From Limisphaera sp049537155 (lineage in GTDB: Bacteria; Verrucomicrobiota; Verrucomicrobiia; Limisphaerales; Limisphaeraceae): 64,000 nt of DNA. This document shows, one piece after another, positions 41,918 through 51,290 of the stretch. The position numbers and the translations under genes were made by a program. The notes under the pieces were generated by a model. That model saw only the letters and a list, made by a program, of their open reading frames with translations. It did not search any database and was not told the DNA's origin. Each line of letters begins with the position of its first letter. The stretch's first letter is position 1. The stretch lies in NCBI RefSeq assembly GCF_049537155.1, contig NZ_JBMVQZ010000004.1:248001-312000 (forward strand), in the 5' to 3' direction.

Positions 41918-42823
41918 ATGTTGACGTTGGAGCATCTGGCGGAGCTGGTGCAGGAATACGGCGGGGCTCTTCGGGCCGAGGTGCGCCCGATCTTCCTGGG
42001 CCGTCGGGAACTGCCGTTCGGACGGCGCCCGGTGCTGATGGGCGTGATCAACCTTTCTCCGGACTCCTGGTACCGCGAGAGCGTCTGCCTGACCACCGAG
42101 AGTGCCGTGCGGCGCGGCCGGATCCTGACGGCCCAGGGAGCGGACCTGGTGGACGTGGGGGCCGAGTCCACCCTGGCTCACGCGGCCCGTGTGGAGGAGG
42201 CGCTCCAGCAGAGCCGGCTCTGTCCCGTCGTGCGCGAATTGGCCGCCGCCGGCATCGTCGTGTCGGTGGAAACCTACTCCGCGGCGGTGGCGCGTGCCGT
42301 GCTGGAAGCGGGTGCGCAGGTGATCAACCTCACCGGCACGGCGGAGGCCGACGCCGTGTACGACCTGGTGGCGGCATACGATGCGGCGGTGATCCTCTGC
42401 TATGTCCAGGGGGCGCATGTCCGTGCCGTGGGCGACTTCGAATTCGACGCGGACATGGTGGGTCGCATGGCCGAATGGTTCGCCCGGGAACGGGACCGGG
42501 CGCGCGCACGCGGGGTGGGGAAGGTGATCCTCGATCCGGGTCTGGGTTTCTACTATCGCAACCTGCAGGACAGTGCGATGCGGGTGCGGCATCAGATGCG
42601 GGTGTTCCTGCAGACGTTCCGGTTGCGCACGCTGGGTTGTCCGATCTGCCACGCCCTGCCGCATGCGTTCGAATACTTCGGCGAGGAGGTGCGCTGTGCC
42701 GAGCCGTTCTTCGCCGTGCTGGCCGCGCTGGGCCGGACCGATCTGTTCCGGACCCACGAGGTGCCGCGCGTCCGCGCGGTGCTGGAGACCTTGCAGGTGT
42801 ACGACCCCCGACCGGGCGGCTGA
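41918..42823 (+). CDS. Divergent dihydropteroate-synthase-like protein
   Basis: This gene encodes 301 residues with the TIM-barrel pterin-binding pattern: MGVINLSPDSWYRES, GADLVDVGAESTLAHA, VINLTG, VILDPGLGFYYRN and LFRTHEVPRV. Canonical DHPS has N-V-T-P-D-S-F, GGESTRPG, V-I-N-D-V-S-G, D-P-G-I-G-F-G-K and R-x-H-D-V. The Arg of STRPG, the Asp after Asn, and the Lys after GFG are replaced here, while the Asn, the late Asp and the Arg/His pair remain. It may bind a pterin or folate without being a folate-pathway DHPS, or be a lineage-specific DHPS. It lies 78 nt after flhB on the same strand and may be part of that transcript. Confidence 0.7.
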   Translation: MLTLEHLAELVQEYGGALRAEVRPIFLGRRELPFGRRPVLMGVINLSPDSWYRESVCLTTESAVRRGRILTAQGADLVDVGAESTLAHAARVEEALQQSRLCPVVRELAAAGIVVSVETYSAAVARAVLEAGAQVINLTGTAEADAVYDLVAAYDAAVILCYVQGAHVRAVGDFEFDADMVGRMAEWFARERDRARARGVGKVILDPGLGFYYRNLQDSAMRVRHQMRVFLQTFRLRTLGCPICHALPHAFEYFGEEVRCAEPFFAVLAALGRTDLFRTHEVPRVRAVLETLQVYDPRPGG

Positions 42824-42906
42824 TCGCCGGTTGCGGCGCGACTGCGGGTTTTCCCGGCGGAAATTTGAGTGGAAAAGGGCCGGGGGGCTGCGGCACATTC
42901 CGTTGC

Positions 42907-44673
42907 ATGGCAGAGGAGACGACCCAGAGCGGACGCGCGACCGAGCCGCCGACGGGCAACGACCTCCAGCGTGAATGGCCCGAGGTCCGTCTGCGGTTGG
43001 AACAGTTGACCTCCCGTTGCACGGTGCTGGAGGAGGAGGTCCGGTCGTTGCGTCGCCTGCTGGAGCGGGTGATCGAGCACCGGCAGAAATCCCATGGCGA
43101 ACTGGTGCTGTTGCTGACCGGGCTGGTGAGCAAGCTGCCCATTCAGGATGTCGGGACGTTCGTCTCCCGTCTGGTGGAGCACAACACCCACGTCAGTGAC
43201 ATCCTGACCGCGTTGGGCAAGGGACAGGCCGATGCGGAAATGGCCCGGCCCCCGCTGTTGGAGGCGCTGGAGGAGACCAAGAATCGGTTGCGGGAGGCGG
43301 CCCGGGAGGCGGTTCGGGAGCTCATGCGTCTGGAGACGCCGTTGGAGCACGAGATGCTGCAGGCGCTGGTGGAGGAGCCGGAACGGTTTTTCACGCCCCC
43401 GGTGGTGCGGGCCACGCGCTGCTTCGTCAAGGGACAGGTGCCACGCGAGCGGATCGTGCGCCAGTTCGGGGAGGCGGCACTCTTCTGTTTTCAGGACATG
43501 ACCACCGACCCGAAACTGAATCCGCGTCCCAAACCGGAGGAGATCGCCCTGGCATTCCGGCCGGACGCGGAGGAGCTGCTCAGCCGGGACGAGACACTGT
43601 CGGCCGAACAGAAGACCGGTCTGCTGGATCTGCTGCGCCGCATCCGGCAGAGTCGCGGCGAGTCACCCGATGCGCTCGCCCAGCGGGAGACCTTCACCCG
43701 CCTGTCCTTCATCCTGGACCTGCTGCATTTTTACGAGAACCAGAGCACCGAGCCGGTGGACGTCGTGTTTGCGCAGCGGTTGCCCGCGCTACTGGAGCAG
43801 GTGGTGTTCGCCCGGCCGGACACGGTTCTGAGCGAGGAATCGATCAAAAAGGCGGAGTCGCTGCTGGCCCTGGTGCTGAGCCCGGAGCACCGTCTCATGA
43901 TCATCAACAACGTGGGCAAGGGTGGTGGACGGGCCCGGACACTGAAGTTCGTTCTGCGCCTGCGCGCCCCGGAGAGCACGGACCTGGATGTGGTGGTGCT
44001 GGATTTTGTGCGGCACCTGGTCCCCAGCGGGGGGCGTTCCACCCCGGCCGTTTCGGACTGGCTTCCCATCCTGCGGCTGGTCCCGGTCGAACGCCAAAAA
44101 AAGGTGTTGCATGCCCTGATGGGGTCGGAACGCCTCCCCAAGGAAAAGGCACGGGCCCTGGCGACGGAGCTGGCACAGGCGCTGGGCCTGCCCGTGACCG
44201 AGCTGCAGGCCCCGCCGGCGACCCTTCCGCCCGAGGTGGAACGGGAACGGGCCTGGGAGCAGATCCAGAATCAAATGCTGCATCATGCCGAACCGCGCGA
44301 GGTGGCCGCGGCCATTCGCGAACGGCTGCACGCGCACTACGACGCGGACGAGCTGCGCCAATCCTGGCTGGCGCTCAGCGCGGTGGATCCCATGACCTTC
44401 ATCCGCGTCTGTTCGGCCCTGCCGTACGGGCCCGACGGCAAGACCGATCCCATCGCCCATCCCGCACTCCAGAGTTACGTGACCCGGCTGATGCACGAGA
44501 AATACGCGTCCGTCTATCAACGCGTGCTGAACAGCCTGCGTCAGATCTACCGGCTCAAACCGGACAGCCCCACCATCCACAATTTCCTGGCAGTGGTGCG
44601 GTGGGTGGACCCGGCTGCGGCGGCGCGGTTGACGGCCGACATCGGTTTGCCGGCCCAGCCGGCCCCGGCTTGA
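42907..44673 (+). CDS. Conserved protein of unknown function
   Basis: This gene encodes 588 residues. It has an N-terminal coiled coil (about 25-65, LEQLTSRCTVLEEEVRSLRR) and is otherwise all-helical and soluble, with no signal peptide. Recognisable stretches are SKLPIQDVGTFVSRLVEHNT, FYENQSTEPVDVVFAQRLPA and HEKYASVYQRVLNSLRQIYR. No catalytic motif or named family was recognised. The ATG at 42907 is chosen because the open frame upstream overlaps the dihydropteroate-synthase-like gene in another frame. It is 83 nt after that gene on the same strand. The protein may be specific to Verrucomicrobiota. Confidence 0.7.
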   Translation: MAEETTQSGRATEPPTGNDLQREWPEVRLRLEQLTSRCTVLEEEVRSLRRLLERVIEHRQKSHGELVLLLTGLVSKLPIQDVGTFVSRLVEHNTHVSDILTALGKGQADAEMARPPLLEALEETKNRLREAAREAVRELMRLETPLEHEMLQALVEEPERFFTPPVVRATRCFVKGQVPRERIVRQFGEAALFCFQDMTTDPKLNPRPKPEEIALAFRPDAEELLSRDETLSAEQKTGLLDLLRRIRQSRGESPDALAQRETFTRLSFILDLLHFYENQSTEPVDVVFAQRLPALLEQVVFARPDTVLSEESIKKAESLLALVLSPEHRLMIINNVGKGGGRARTLKFVLRLRAPESTDLDVVVLDFVRHLVPSGGRSTPAVSDWLPILRLVPVERQKKVLHALMGSERLPKEKARALATELAQALGLPVTELQAPPATLPPEVERERAWEQIQNQMLHHAEPREVAAAIRERLHAHYDADELRQSWLALSAVDPMTFIRVCSALPYGPDGKTDPIAHPALQSYVTRLMHEKYASVYQRVLNSLRQIYRLKPDSPTIHNFLAVVRWVDPAAAARLTADIGLPAQPAPA

Positions 44674-44734
44674 AAGGAATCGGGCCCGGCCCGGACGAGG
44701 CCGGACCGGACCCGGAGATTTGAACATTCCACAG

Positions 44735-44767
44735 GTCCCGGCCTGCCACGATGGGCGTTGCCGGGAC
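44735..44767. terminator. Hairpin between convergent genes
   Basis: An 8-bp perfect inverted repeat (GTCCCGGC at 44735-44742 with GCCGGGAC at 44760-44767) has a 17-nt loop. It sits in the 143-nt gap between the convergent unknown gene and isocitrate dehydrogenase gene. No T-run accompanies it. Confidence 0.35.
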
Positions 44768-44816
44768 GCCTGTCCGGGGAGCGACCCGCTGCGGGCGAAT
44801 CCGCTGCCTGCGGGGC

Positions 44817-46283
44817 TCAGTCCTCGCCCTGGGCCATCGTGAACCCGCGGGCACCGTCGAATTCCTGCAACTTCTCCAGGTGCATCCAGCGGAACTTTGC
44901 CGAGACGCGCTCCAGGAGTTGGAAAATGACCGCGTCGGCCAGCTCGCCGGACTCTTCGCGCAAGACGAACCGACAGCGCCAGTGATCCACGCAATCGGTG
45001 ATGGCGCCCGTCGGTGGATACACCTTGGTGCCGCGGTTGGAGATCATCTTCAGTTTGACCGGCAGATCGGTGACCAGCGCCTCCAGGCCCCGGCCGAGCT
45101 CCTCGGCCGACTGGCCTGATTCGAGGAAGAGATCCACGCCGATGACGCGACGCTTTTCGGCCCGGACGAAGTCCGGCGCCGCATCGAGCTGCGGCAGCCG
45201 GATGGGCTTGTAGTCGCGGACACGGTACTTCTCGGATTTGCGTCCCAGGTTGGCGATGACCGCGTCGGTGTAGGCGGTGGTGGTGGCGCACTTGTCGTAG
45301 CCCACCACGTCGCCGGTGCGGACCTTGCCCTCCTCGAGCGTGACCAGGATGGCGTGCTCGATCCGGGCCGCAGCCTCGAACTCGCCCAGGTGACGGAGCA
45401 TGAGTACGGCCGAGAGGATCACCGCCGTGGGGTTGATGACGTTCCTGCCCGCGTACTTCGGCGCCGAACCGTGCACGGCCTCGAAGATGGCGACCTCGTT
45501 GCCGATGTTGGCCGAGGGCGCAAATCCCAGCCCGCCGATGAGCGCCGAGGTCAGGTCGCTGATGATGTCCCCGTTCATGTTCGTCGTGACGATCACCTCG
45601 AACTGCTCGGGGCGCTTGACCAGTTGATGGGCGCAGTTGTCGATGATGATGTGCTGGGCCTCGATGTCCGGGTACTCCGGGCGGATCCGCTCGAAGGTCC
45701 GCTTCAAGAGGCCCTCGGTCAGTTTCATGATGTTCGACTTGGTGGCGCAGTGGACGCGCTTGCGTCCCTCGGCGCGGGCCAGCTCGAAGGCGAGTCGGAC
45801 GATTTTCTCGCAGCCCTTGGCCGAGATGAGTTTGAGACACTGGGCCACGCCCGGCGTCTGCATGTGTTCGATGCCGGCGTACAGGTCCTCGACATTCTCC
45901 CGGACGACCACCAGATCGATGCCGCGGCCGCTGTAGGGGGTGGGCACGCCGGGCAGCTCGCGCACCGGCCGGATGTTGCCGTAGGTCTCGAAGAGCTTGC
46001 GGAGGGTGACGTTGGCGCTCTTTTCCCCGTAGCCCACCGGGGTCTCGAGCGGGCCTTTCAGGACCACGCGGGTACGGCGGACGGATTCGATGGTCTCCTG
46101 CGGGACGCCCGAGGCAATGCCCTTGCGGAACACCGAGGCTCCGGCCTCGCACTCCTCCCATTCCACGGCCGCGCCGGCCGCTTCCACGATCCGTTGGGCC
46201 GCCCGGATGCATTCCGGGCCGATGCCGTCACCGGGGATGACCGTAACCTTGTGTTTCGGTTTCTGGGTTTGTGCCGTGCTCAT
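44817..46283 (-). CDS. icd: NADP-dependent isocitrate dehydrogenase
   Basis: This gene encodes 488 residues, the length of the Thermus-type enzyme, which carries a C-terminal extension of about 140 residues beyond the 340-residue core. The core includes HKVTVIPGDGIGPECIRAAQ, DLVVVRENVEDLYAGIEHMQ, CATKSNIMKLTEGLLKRTFE, NMNGDIISDLTSALIGGLGF and VHGSAPKYAGRNVINPTAVI. These are the substrate, metal and coenzyme residues of the beta-decarboxylating dehydrogenases. It converts isocitrate to 2-oxoglutarate in the TCA cycle. ATG 46283 is chosen (AAAGGC 7 nt upstream); 9 extra codons upstream look non-conserved. The coenzyme preference is inferred from family membership. Confidence 0.88.
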   Translation of the reverse strand: MSTAQTQKPKHKVTVIPGDGIGPECIRAAQRIVEAAGAAVEWEECEAGASVFRKGIASGVPQETIESVRRTRVVLKGPLETPVGYGEKSANVTLRKLFETYGNIRPVRELPGVPTPYSGRGIDLVVVRENVEDLYAGIEHMQTPGVAQCLKLISAKGCEKIVRLAFELARAEGRKRVHCATKSNIMKLTEGLLKRTFERIRPEYPDIEAQHIIIDNCAHQLVKRPEQFEVIVTTNMNGDIISDLTSALIGGLGFAPSANIGNEVAIFEAVHGSAPKYAGRNVINPTAVILSAVLMLRHLGEFEAAARIEHAILVTLEEGKVRTGDVVGYDKCATTTAYTDAVIANLGRKSEKYRVRDYKPIRLPQLDAAPDFVRAEKRRVIGVDLFLESGQSAEELGRGLEALVTDLPVKLKMISNRGTKVYPPTGAITDCVDHWRCRFVLREESGELADAVIFQLLERVSAKFRWMHLEKLQEFDGARGFTMAQGED

Positions 46284-46386
46284 GTCGATTGCCTTTCGAT
46301 GATCTGCCAATGAAAAGACCGCCCGGAGCCAGGCTCGACGGCCTGAACCGCTGCCCGCTTCAAGAGGGGCGGCGCGTGCCGGTTCT

Positions 46387-48360
46387 TCAGCCTCGCCCGC
46401 GCAGCAGTTTCCAGTAGGTCGCCAGGGCCAGCAACGGCCAGGCGTTCCGGTAACTGTCGTACTTCAGGTAAAAAACCTTGGGGAAGCCGGTGCCGGTGGT
46501 TTCCTCCTCGGTCCAGGTCCCGTCCGGGTTCTGGGTGCGCAGCAGGTAGTCCACGCCGGCCCGGAGCGAGGGGCGGTGGGGATCCCCGAATGTGCACAGC
46601 GCCATGACCGCCCAGGCGGTCTGTGAGGCGGTGCTGGGCCCCTGACCCTTGAAGACCGGATCATCATAGGTGTTGCAACGTTCGCCCCAGCCGCCGTCCT
46701 CGTGTTGCACGCTCTCCAACCAGTCGCGTGCGCGAAGCAACCAGGGCTGGTGCATGTCCATGCCAAGGGCGTGGAGACCGCGCAACACCTGCCACGTGCC
46801 GTAGATGTAGTTGACGCCCCAGCGGCCGTACCAGGAACCGTCGGCCTCCTGATGCGATCGCAGCCAGGCAACGGCCCGGCGGACCTGCGGGTGGTCCAGA
46901 GCGAATCCTTCCCTGCCCATCACCTCGAGGACCCTGGCGGTGATGTCCGGGCACTCCGGGTCCAACATGGCGTTGTGATCGGCAAAGGGCACTTTTTCCA
47001 AGATGCTGTTGGTGCAATCCTTGTCGAACGCAGCCCAGCCGCCGTCGCGGCATTGGAAAGTGAGCATCCAGTCCAGGCCGCGCCGGTAGGCGGCGTCGCG
47101 CCGGGCCGGATCGTGTGTGGGGACCTGCCGGAGCGCCAGCAGCACCATGGCGGTGTCGTCCACGTCCGGATTCCACTTGTTGTTGAACTCGAAGGCCCAG
47201 CCGCTCGGTTCCACCGGGGCGGGGTTCTTGTGCTGCCAGTCGCCGCGGAACCGGATCTCTCGATCCAGCAACCATTCGGCGGCCCGCACCACGGCCGGAT
47301 GGTCTTCGGGCAGGCCGGACTCGCGCAGGGCGATGGTGACGATGGCCGTGTCCCAGACCGGCGACAGACAGGGTTCGATGCGAAGGGAATCCGGCGTTTC
47401 GTGTTCGAGTTCCTTGAGGTGTTTGCGGGCGCGGATGACCTCGGGGTGGTCGTCCGGATAACCCAGGGCCTTCAGGGCGATCAGGGAGTTCAGCATGGCC
47501 GGGAAGATCGCCCCCAGTCCGTCGGAACCTTCGAACCGTTCCAGCATCCATTGCTCGGCCTTGCGCAGCGCCCGGCGCCGGAAAGGATGAATGCCGAGCC
47601 GGACCCAGAGCTCGGCGAACTTGTGCACCTTGTCCAGCAGCAGGAAGAAATTCCGCCAGGTAAACCAGTCGGGATCGCGCGGCAGGCGGAGGTCACGCTC
47701 GTGGAAACCCTCGGGGTAGAGCTCGTCCAGGTCCACCCCGCAGGGCCGGGTGGGGCGGAAATGGTTGATGATGGCCAGGGGCACCAGCATGGCCCGGGAC
47801 CAGTTGCTCATGTCCCAGAAGTTCACCCGGAACCATTTGCCCAGCAGGAGCACCTCGCAGGGGATGGTGGGGACGTATTTCCACGGGAACAGCCCCAGCA
47901 GGGCGAGGTAAAGCTTGGAAAATGTGTTCATGCGCGGCACGCCGCCGAGCGAGCGCGCCACTTCACGGGCCTTCAGCATGCGCGGGTGCGTGGGCGGGAT
48001 GCCGGCCAACTTGAGAGCCAGATAGGCTTTGATGGTGGCGTTCACCTCGGCGGGACCGCCGTGGTAAATGTTCCATCCGCCGTCGGGCAGTTGCTTGTCG
48101 AAGATGTGACGCACGGCCTTGCGCTGCCAGGCAGGGTCCACGCTGCGGTCCCAGTGATGGAACGCCACCATGTCCGCCACCAACGTGACGTCCACGAACA
48201 ATTCGCCGATCCAGTAACCCTGGGGCTTTTGCTGGCCGAGCCAGAAGGATTGGGACCGCTGGATGGCCTCGTGCAGCCTGTCCAGCCACGCGGAGCCGAT
48301 TCCGGCACTCGCCGACGACAAAAGCGCCTCTGAAACGGCATTCTTGGAACGTTGCGTCAT
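46387..48360 (-). CDS. shc: Squalene-hopene cyclase
   Basis: This gene encodes 657 residues. The catalytic DxDD motif is present as NPDVDDTAM (around 396-401). Several QW repeats such as QLPDGGWNIYHGG, QCRDGGWAAFDKD and EDGGWGERCNTY frame the two alpha/alpha barrels. YGTWQVLRGLHALG and DGTWTEEETTGTGFPKVFYL close the protein as in known hopene cyclases. It folds squalene to hopene or hopanol at the cytoplasmic membrane, giving hopanoids that stiffen membranes. ATG 48360 is the first plausible start; a longer open frame to 48750 is rejected as lacking conservation. It is 136 nt after lysA on the same strand. Confidence 0.95.
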   Translation of the reverse strand: MTQRSKNAVSEALLSSASAGIGSAWLDRLHEAIQRSQSFWLGQQKPQGYWIGELFVDVTLVADMVAFHHWDRSVDPAWQRKAVRHIFDKQLPDGGWNIYHGGPAEVNATIKAYLALKLAGIPPTHPRMLKAREVARSLGGVPRMNTFSKLYLALLGLFPWKYVPTIPCEVLLLGKWFRVNFWDMSNWSRAMLVPLAIINHFRPTRPCGVDLDELYPEGFHERDLRLPRDPDWFTWRNFFLLLDKVHKFAELWVRLGIHPFRRRALRKAEQWMLERFEGSDGLGAIFPAMLNSLIALKALGYPDDHPEVIRARKHLKELEHETPDSLRIEPCLSPVWDTAIVTIALRESGLPEDHPAVVRAAEWLLDREIRFRGDWQHKNPAPVEPSGWAFEFNNKWNPDVDDTAMVLLALRQVPTHDPARRDAAYRRGLDWMLTFQCRDGGWAAFDKDCTNSILEKVPFADHNAMLDPECPDITARVLEVMGREGFALDHPQVRRAVAWLRSHQEADGSWYGRWGVNYIYGTWQVLRGLHALGMDMHQPWLLRARDWLESVQHEDGGWGERCNTYDDPVFKGQGPSTASQTAWAVMALCTFGDPHRPSLRAGVDYLLRTQNPDGTWTEEETTGTGFPKVFYLKYDSYRNAWPLLALATYWKLLRGRG

Positions 48361-48496
48361 CGCGTCAAAGGATGACGCCCGTGCGATCGGGTGTAAAGTT
48401 CCTTCGCCGCCGGGCCGATCCCTGCTTCCTGCCCGGACGAGAACCCGCCGCGACAGGATCCCCGGGCGGTGCCATGACCCCGCAAGCAGGACCGGT

Positions 48497-49795
48497 TCAG
48501 ACCTGCCAGGGCGCCGGCCGTTCCCACTGCCAGATGGCTTCCAGGGGTTGACGCTGCCGGACCAGGGCTGCACGGCGGCCGTGGACCAGCACTTCGGCCG
48601 CCAGCGGCCGGCTGTTGTAGTTGGATCCCATGGCGGAACCGTAGGCGCCCGCGCTGAAGAGGGCCAGCAGATCACCCGGCTTCGGCAGGGGCAGGGGACG
48701 ATCCTTGCAGAAGTAATCGCCCGACTCGCACACGCCGCCCACCACGTCACATTCGGTCACGGCAGCTTTTCGGCGCCGCACCGGCACGATCTCATGGTAG
48801 GCATCGTAGAAGGCGGGACGGATCAGCTCGGTCATGGCAGCGTCCACAATGACGAAGGTTTTGCGTCCCGTCTGTTTGATGTATTCGACCCGGGTGACCA
48901 GGATGCCGGCGTTGCCGGTGATGAAACGGCCCGGCTCCATCAGGATGCGCAGCCCCAGCGGAGCCAGGTGCGGGATCAAACGCGCCGCGTAGGTTTCCGG
49001 GGTCAACATCTTCCGGGCCCGCGGAGTCCGCCACCAGGCGGGATCGCCGCTGGCCAGGGCGTCCTCGTACACGATGCCCAGTCCGCCTCCGATGTCGAAG
49101 AACTCGATGCCGTACCTGTCTTTCAGACGACGGGCCAGCGGCGCCACTTTTTGAACCGCTTCCTCGAACGGCTGGACGCGGGTCAGTTGCGATCCGATGT
49201 GCATCTGCAGGCCGCGCAACCAGAGATGCCGCTTCCGGGCCGCCCGCGCGTAGAGGCTCTCGACATGGTCGAACGGGATGCCGAACTTGTTTTCGTAGGT
49301 GCCGGTGGTGATCTTGGCGTGGGTCCGGGCCTCGACGTCGGGATTGACCCGCAGGGCCACCGGGGCCACGACACCCAGCTCGCCGGCCAGGCGGTCGATC
49401 CGCTCCAGTTCCTGTTCGCTTTCCACATTGAAGCAGTGGATGCCCGAACGGAGCGCGGCTACGATTTCAGCCTCCGTTTTGGCCACACCGGCGAACACGC
49501 AGCGGTCCGCTCGACCGCCCGCGGCCAGCACGCGCTGCAGTTCGCCGCCGCTGACAACATCGAAACCGCTGCCCAGCTCGACCATGAGCCGCAGGATGGC
49601 CAGGTTCGAATTGGCCTTGACGGCATAGCAGGGGAGGTGACGCACGTCCGCCCAGGCCCCGTCCAGCCGGCGGAAATTGTCTGTCAGGGTCTGCTGGGAA
49701 TACACGTACAGCGGGGTGCCGTGGCGTCGCGCCAGGGCCTCCACGGAGACGCCCTCGCAAAACAGTTCGTTGTCCTGGTAGCGAAAGTGGTGCAT
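48497..49795 (-). CDS. lysA: Diaminopimelate decarboxylase
   Basis: This gene encodes 432 residues. PLP-binding Lys60 lies in CYAVKANSNLAIL. Further family motifs are GSGFDVVSGGELQRVLAAGG, LQMHIGSQLT, FDIGGGLGIVY, EPGRFITGNAGILVTRVEYI and the CESGDYF loop (CDVVGGVCESGDYF). It converts meso-diaminopimelate to lysine, the final step of lysine synthesis, and works as a dimer. ATG 49795 is chosen; a GTG 12 nt upstream is an alternative. It is on the same strand as the hopene cyclase and may share a transcript, with no functional link between the two. Confidence 0.96.
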   Translation of the reverse strand: MHHFRYQDNELFCEGVSVEALARRHGTPLYVYSQQTLTDNFRRLDGAWADVRHLPCYAVKANSNLAILRLMVELGSGFDVVSGGELQRVLAAGGRADRCVFAGVAKTEAEIVAALRSGIHCFNVESEQELERIDRLAGELGVVAPVALRVNPDVEARTHAKITTGTYENKFGIPFDHVESLYARAARKRHLWLRGLQMHIGSQLTRVQPFEEAVQKVAPLARRLKDRYGIEFFDIGGGLGIVYEDALASGDPAWWRTPRARKMLTPETYAARLIPHLAPLGLRILMEPGRFITGNAGILVTRVEYIKQTGRKTFVIVDAAMTELIRPAFYDAYHEIVPVRRRKAAVTECDVVGGVCESGDYFCKDRPLPLPKPGDLLALFSAGAYGSAMGSNYNSRPLAAEVLVHGRRAALVRQRQPLEAIWQWERPAPWQV

Positions 49796-49868
49796 AAGAC
49801 GGGTCACCCTGCGTGGTCGGAAACGGCCCTGCCTTCCCGGATGCTCAAGGACGGTGAGGGGCGCGGGC

Positions 49869-50342
49869 TCAGCGGCCCCCCTCTTTCAAAACGCGCGCCC
49901 GCTCCCGGTGATACTCCTCTGCGGTGATGCGGTCGGCCTTGTATTCCTCCAGCAGTTCCCTCAGACGTGCCTGTTGTTCCGGTGTGAGCGGCGATTTCGG
50001 GGGCTCGAAAAGCAGCGGCGCCGAGGCGACCCCTGTGGAGACTGCGTTCGCCGCTTCCGCGGGGCGTCCGCCCTGCTTCTGGTTCCCGGCCGCCCGGGCG
50101 CCGGCCTGGCCGGTGGCCGCGGGGGCCCCGGATTCAACCCGCTCCCCGCTCTCATGTGCCTGGCCGGTTGGGGAGACGAGGCTCCGGTCGGGAACGACTT
50201 TCCGCTCCGCCCGACCGAATGGATGATGCGGTGCGTACAACGGCCCGCGCTCGGACCGGGGCCTTTCGACGGCCGTGGCGCTTGCAGCCCACCACCCGGC
50301 TGTCAGCATGAGTCCGGCAGCCATCCACCAACGGAATCGCAT
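49869..50342 (-). CDS. Exported protein with SHOCT-like C-terminus
   Basis: This gene encodes 157 residues. A signal peptide (RWWMAAGLMLTAGWWAASATA) is followed by a low-complexity Gly/Ala/Pro-rich linker and then a short helical pair, LTPEQQARLRELLEEYKADR then ITAEEYHRERARVLK. The latter resembles a SHOCT domain, a short oligomerisation motif that often sits at protein ends. No enzyme motif is present. The start at the Met of MRFRWWM is chosen because it opens the signal peptide; 17 codons upstream are rejected. It lies 73 nt upstream of lysA. Confidence 0.6.
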   Translation of the reverse strand: MRFRWWMAAGLMLTAGWWAASATAVERPRSERGPLYAPHHPFGRAERKVVPDRSLVSPTGQAHESGERVESGAPAATGQAGARAAGNQKQGGRPAEAANAVSTGVASAPLLFEPPKSPLTPEQQARLRELLEEYKADRITAEEYHRERARVLKEGGR

Positions 50343-50435
50343 ACACAAGCTTCTAGGCCAGGGCGGCTCCGGACGCAACAGATTTCCCCTCACTGCCGCG
50401 GGGCATTCGACCGCCGGTTCGGGTGGGGCGGGCTG

Positions 50436-51290
50436 TCAGTCGTTGGCGACCACGGTCCAGAACCCGCGCGGGTCGTTGAGCGAACCCCGGCCGATGGTTT
50501 GTTCGACCTTCAGCAGTTCGCTGTGCCCGTCATGAAACAGGTAGTTGAATCGCCCGTTGTGAAGGTAATAGACGGGTCCCCCGTACCCCTCGAGCTGGCG
50601 GGCCGGACTCGGGACCGCCGCGGGCCAGCAGTTGCCGGCAATGTTGTTGGTCTTGGGATTCTCGGCGACCAGAAAGGTGCGTGCGGGTTGTTGGACGACG
50701 GAACTTTTATATCCCGGCTGCTCCCAGTTCGGCAGCCCGGCCACGCCCCGCCACCAGTAATACACGCCCACCCCGCGCGTGGTGGGAGGCAACGGATCGC
50801 CAAAGCGGTTCACCGAGAGCGACGCCTCAATCATGGAATAGGTGCGGCGCTGGCCGTACTGCGCCCACACCACCGTGTTCGGGACCTTGTCCGCGGGACA
50901 CTTCAACAGCCTGGGCACGTAGACGCTGTCCATGATGGCCAGGTCCAGTTCCGACTGCGGCGCGGTACCGCCGAGGCTCCGGTGCAGCAGATCGTCCCAG
51001 GACATCTGGTACATGTAATCGCCGGTGTAGATCGCAGCGTAAGGGTACATGTCGTTGTTATCGTTGACGTGCAGGGCCATCGCCACGCCGATCTGTTTCT
51101 GATTGGCCATGCATTGCGTGGTGTGGGCCTTGGCCTTCGCCCTGGAAAGGGCCGGCAGGAGCATGCCCGCCAAAATGGCCACAATCGCGATCACCACCAG
51201 CAACTCGATCAGGGTGAAACCCGGCCGGTGACCGGGGCCGCAGTGTTGCAAGCGGCCTGGGCTGGGTTGGGGCATGGTCGGTGTGGACAT
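50436..51290 (-). CDS. Prepilin-like protein (DUF1559 / H-X9-DG type)
   Basis: This gene encodes 284 residues. A leader of about 24 residues ends at G/FTLIELLVVIAIVAILAGML, then PALSRAKAKAHTTQCMANQK. The C-terminal signature is LHNGRFNYLFHDGHSELLKV, again H-X9-DG. It is the third such protein in this window and the closest to the consensus. The ATG at 51290 overlaps the stop of the preceding gene by one base (TGATG), so the two are probably translationally coupled. The function of the class is not known beyond processing by prepilin peptidase. Confidence 0.87.
   Translation of the reverse strand: MSTPTMPQPSPGRLQHCGPGHRPGFTLIELLVVIAIVAILAGMLLPALSRAKAKAHTTQCMANQKQIGVAMALHVNDNNDMYPYAAIYTGDYMYQMSWDDLLHRSLGGTAPQSELDLAIMDSVYVPRLLKCPADKVPNTVVWAQYGQRRTYSMIEASLSVNRFGDPLPPTTRGVGVYYWWRGVAGLPNWEQPGYKSSVVQQPARTFLVAENPKTNNIAGNCWPAAVPSPARQLEGYGGPVYYLHNGRFNYLFHDGHSELLKVEQTIGRGSLNDPRGFWTVVAND

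Noticed and set aside
41836..42906. An upstream extension of the 588-residue unknown protein
   Set aside because: It overlaps the dihydropteroate-synthase-like gene in another frame and has shadow-like Gly/Arg composition.
42890..42906. A sigma-54-like sequence (GGCACATTCCGTTGCA) before the 588-residue gene
   Set aside because: The GG-to-GC spacing is one base too long and transcription would start inside the coding sequence.
46702..48333. A 543-codon plus-strand frame across the squalene-hopene cyclase region
   Set aside because: The minus strand encodes an unmistakable cyclase with DxDD and QW motifs; the plus frame has no conserved features.
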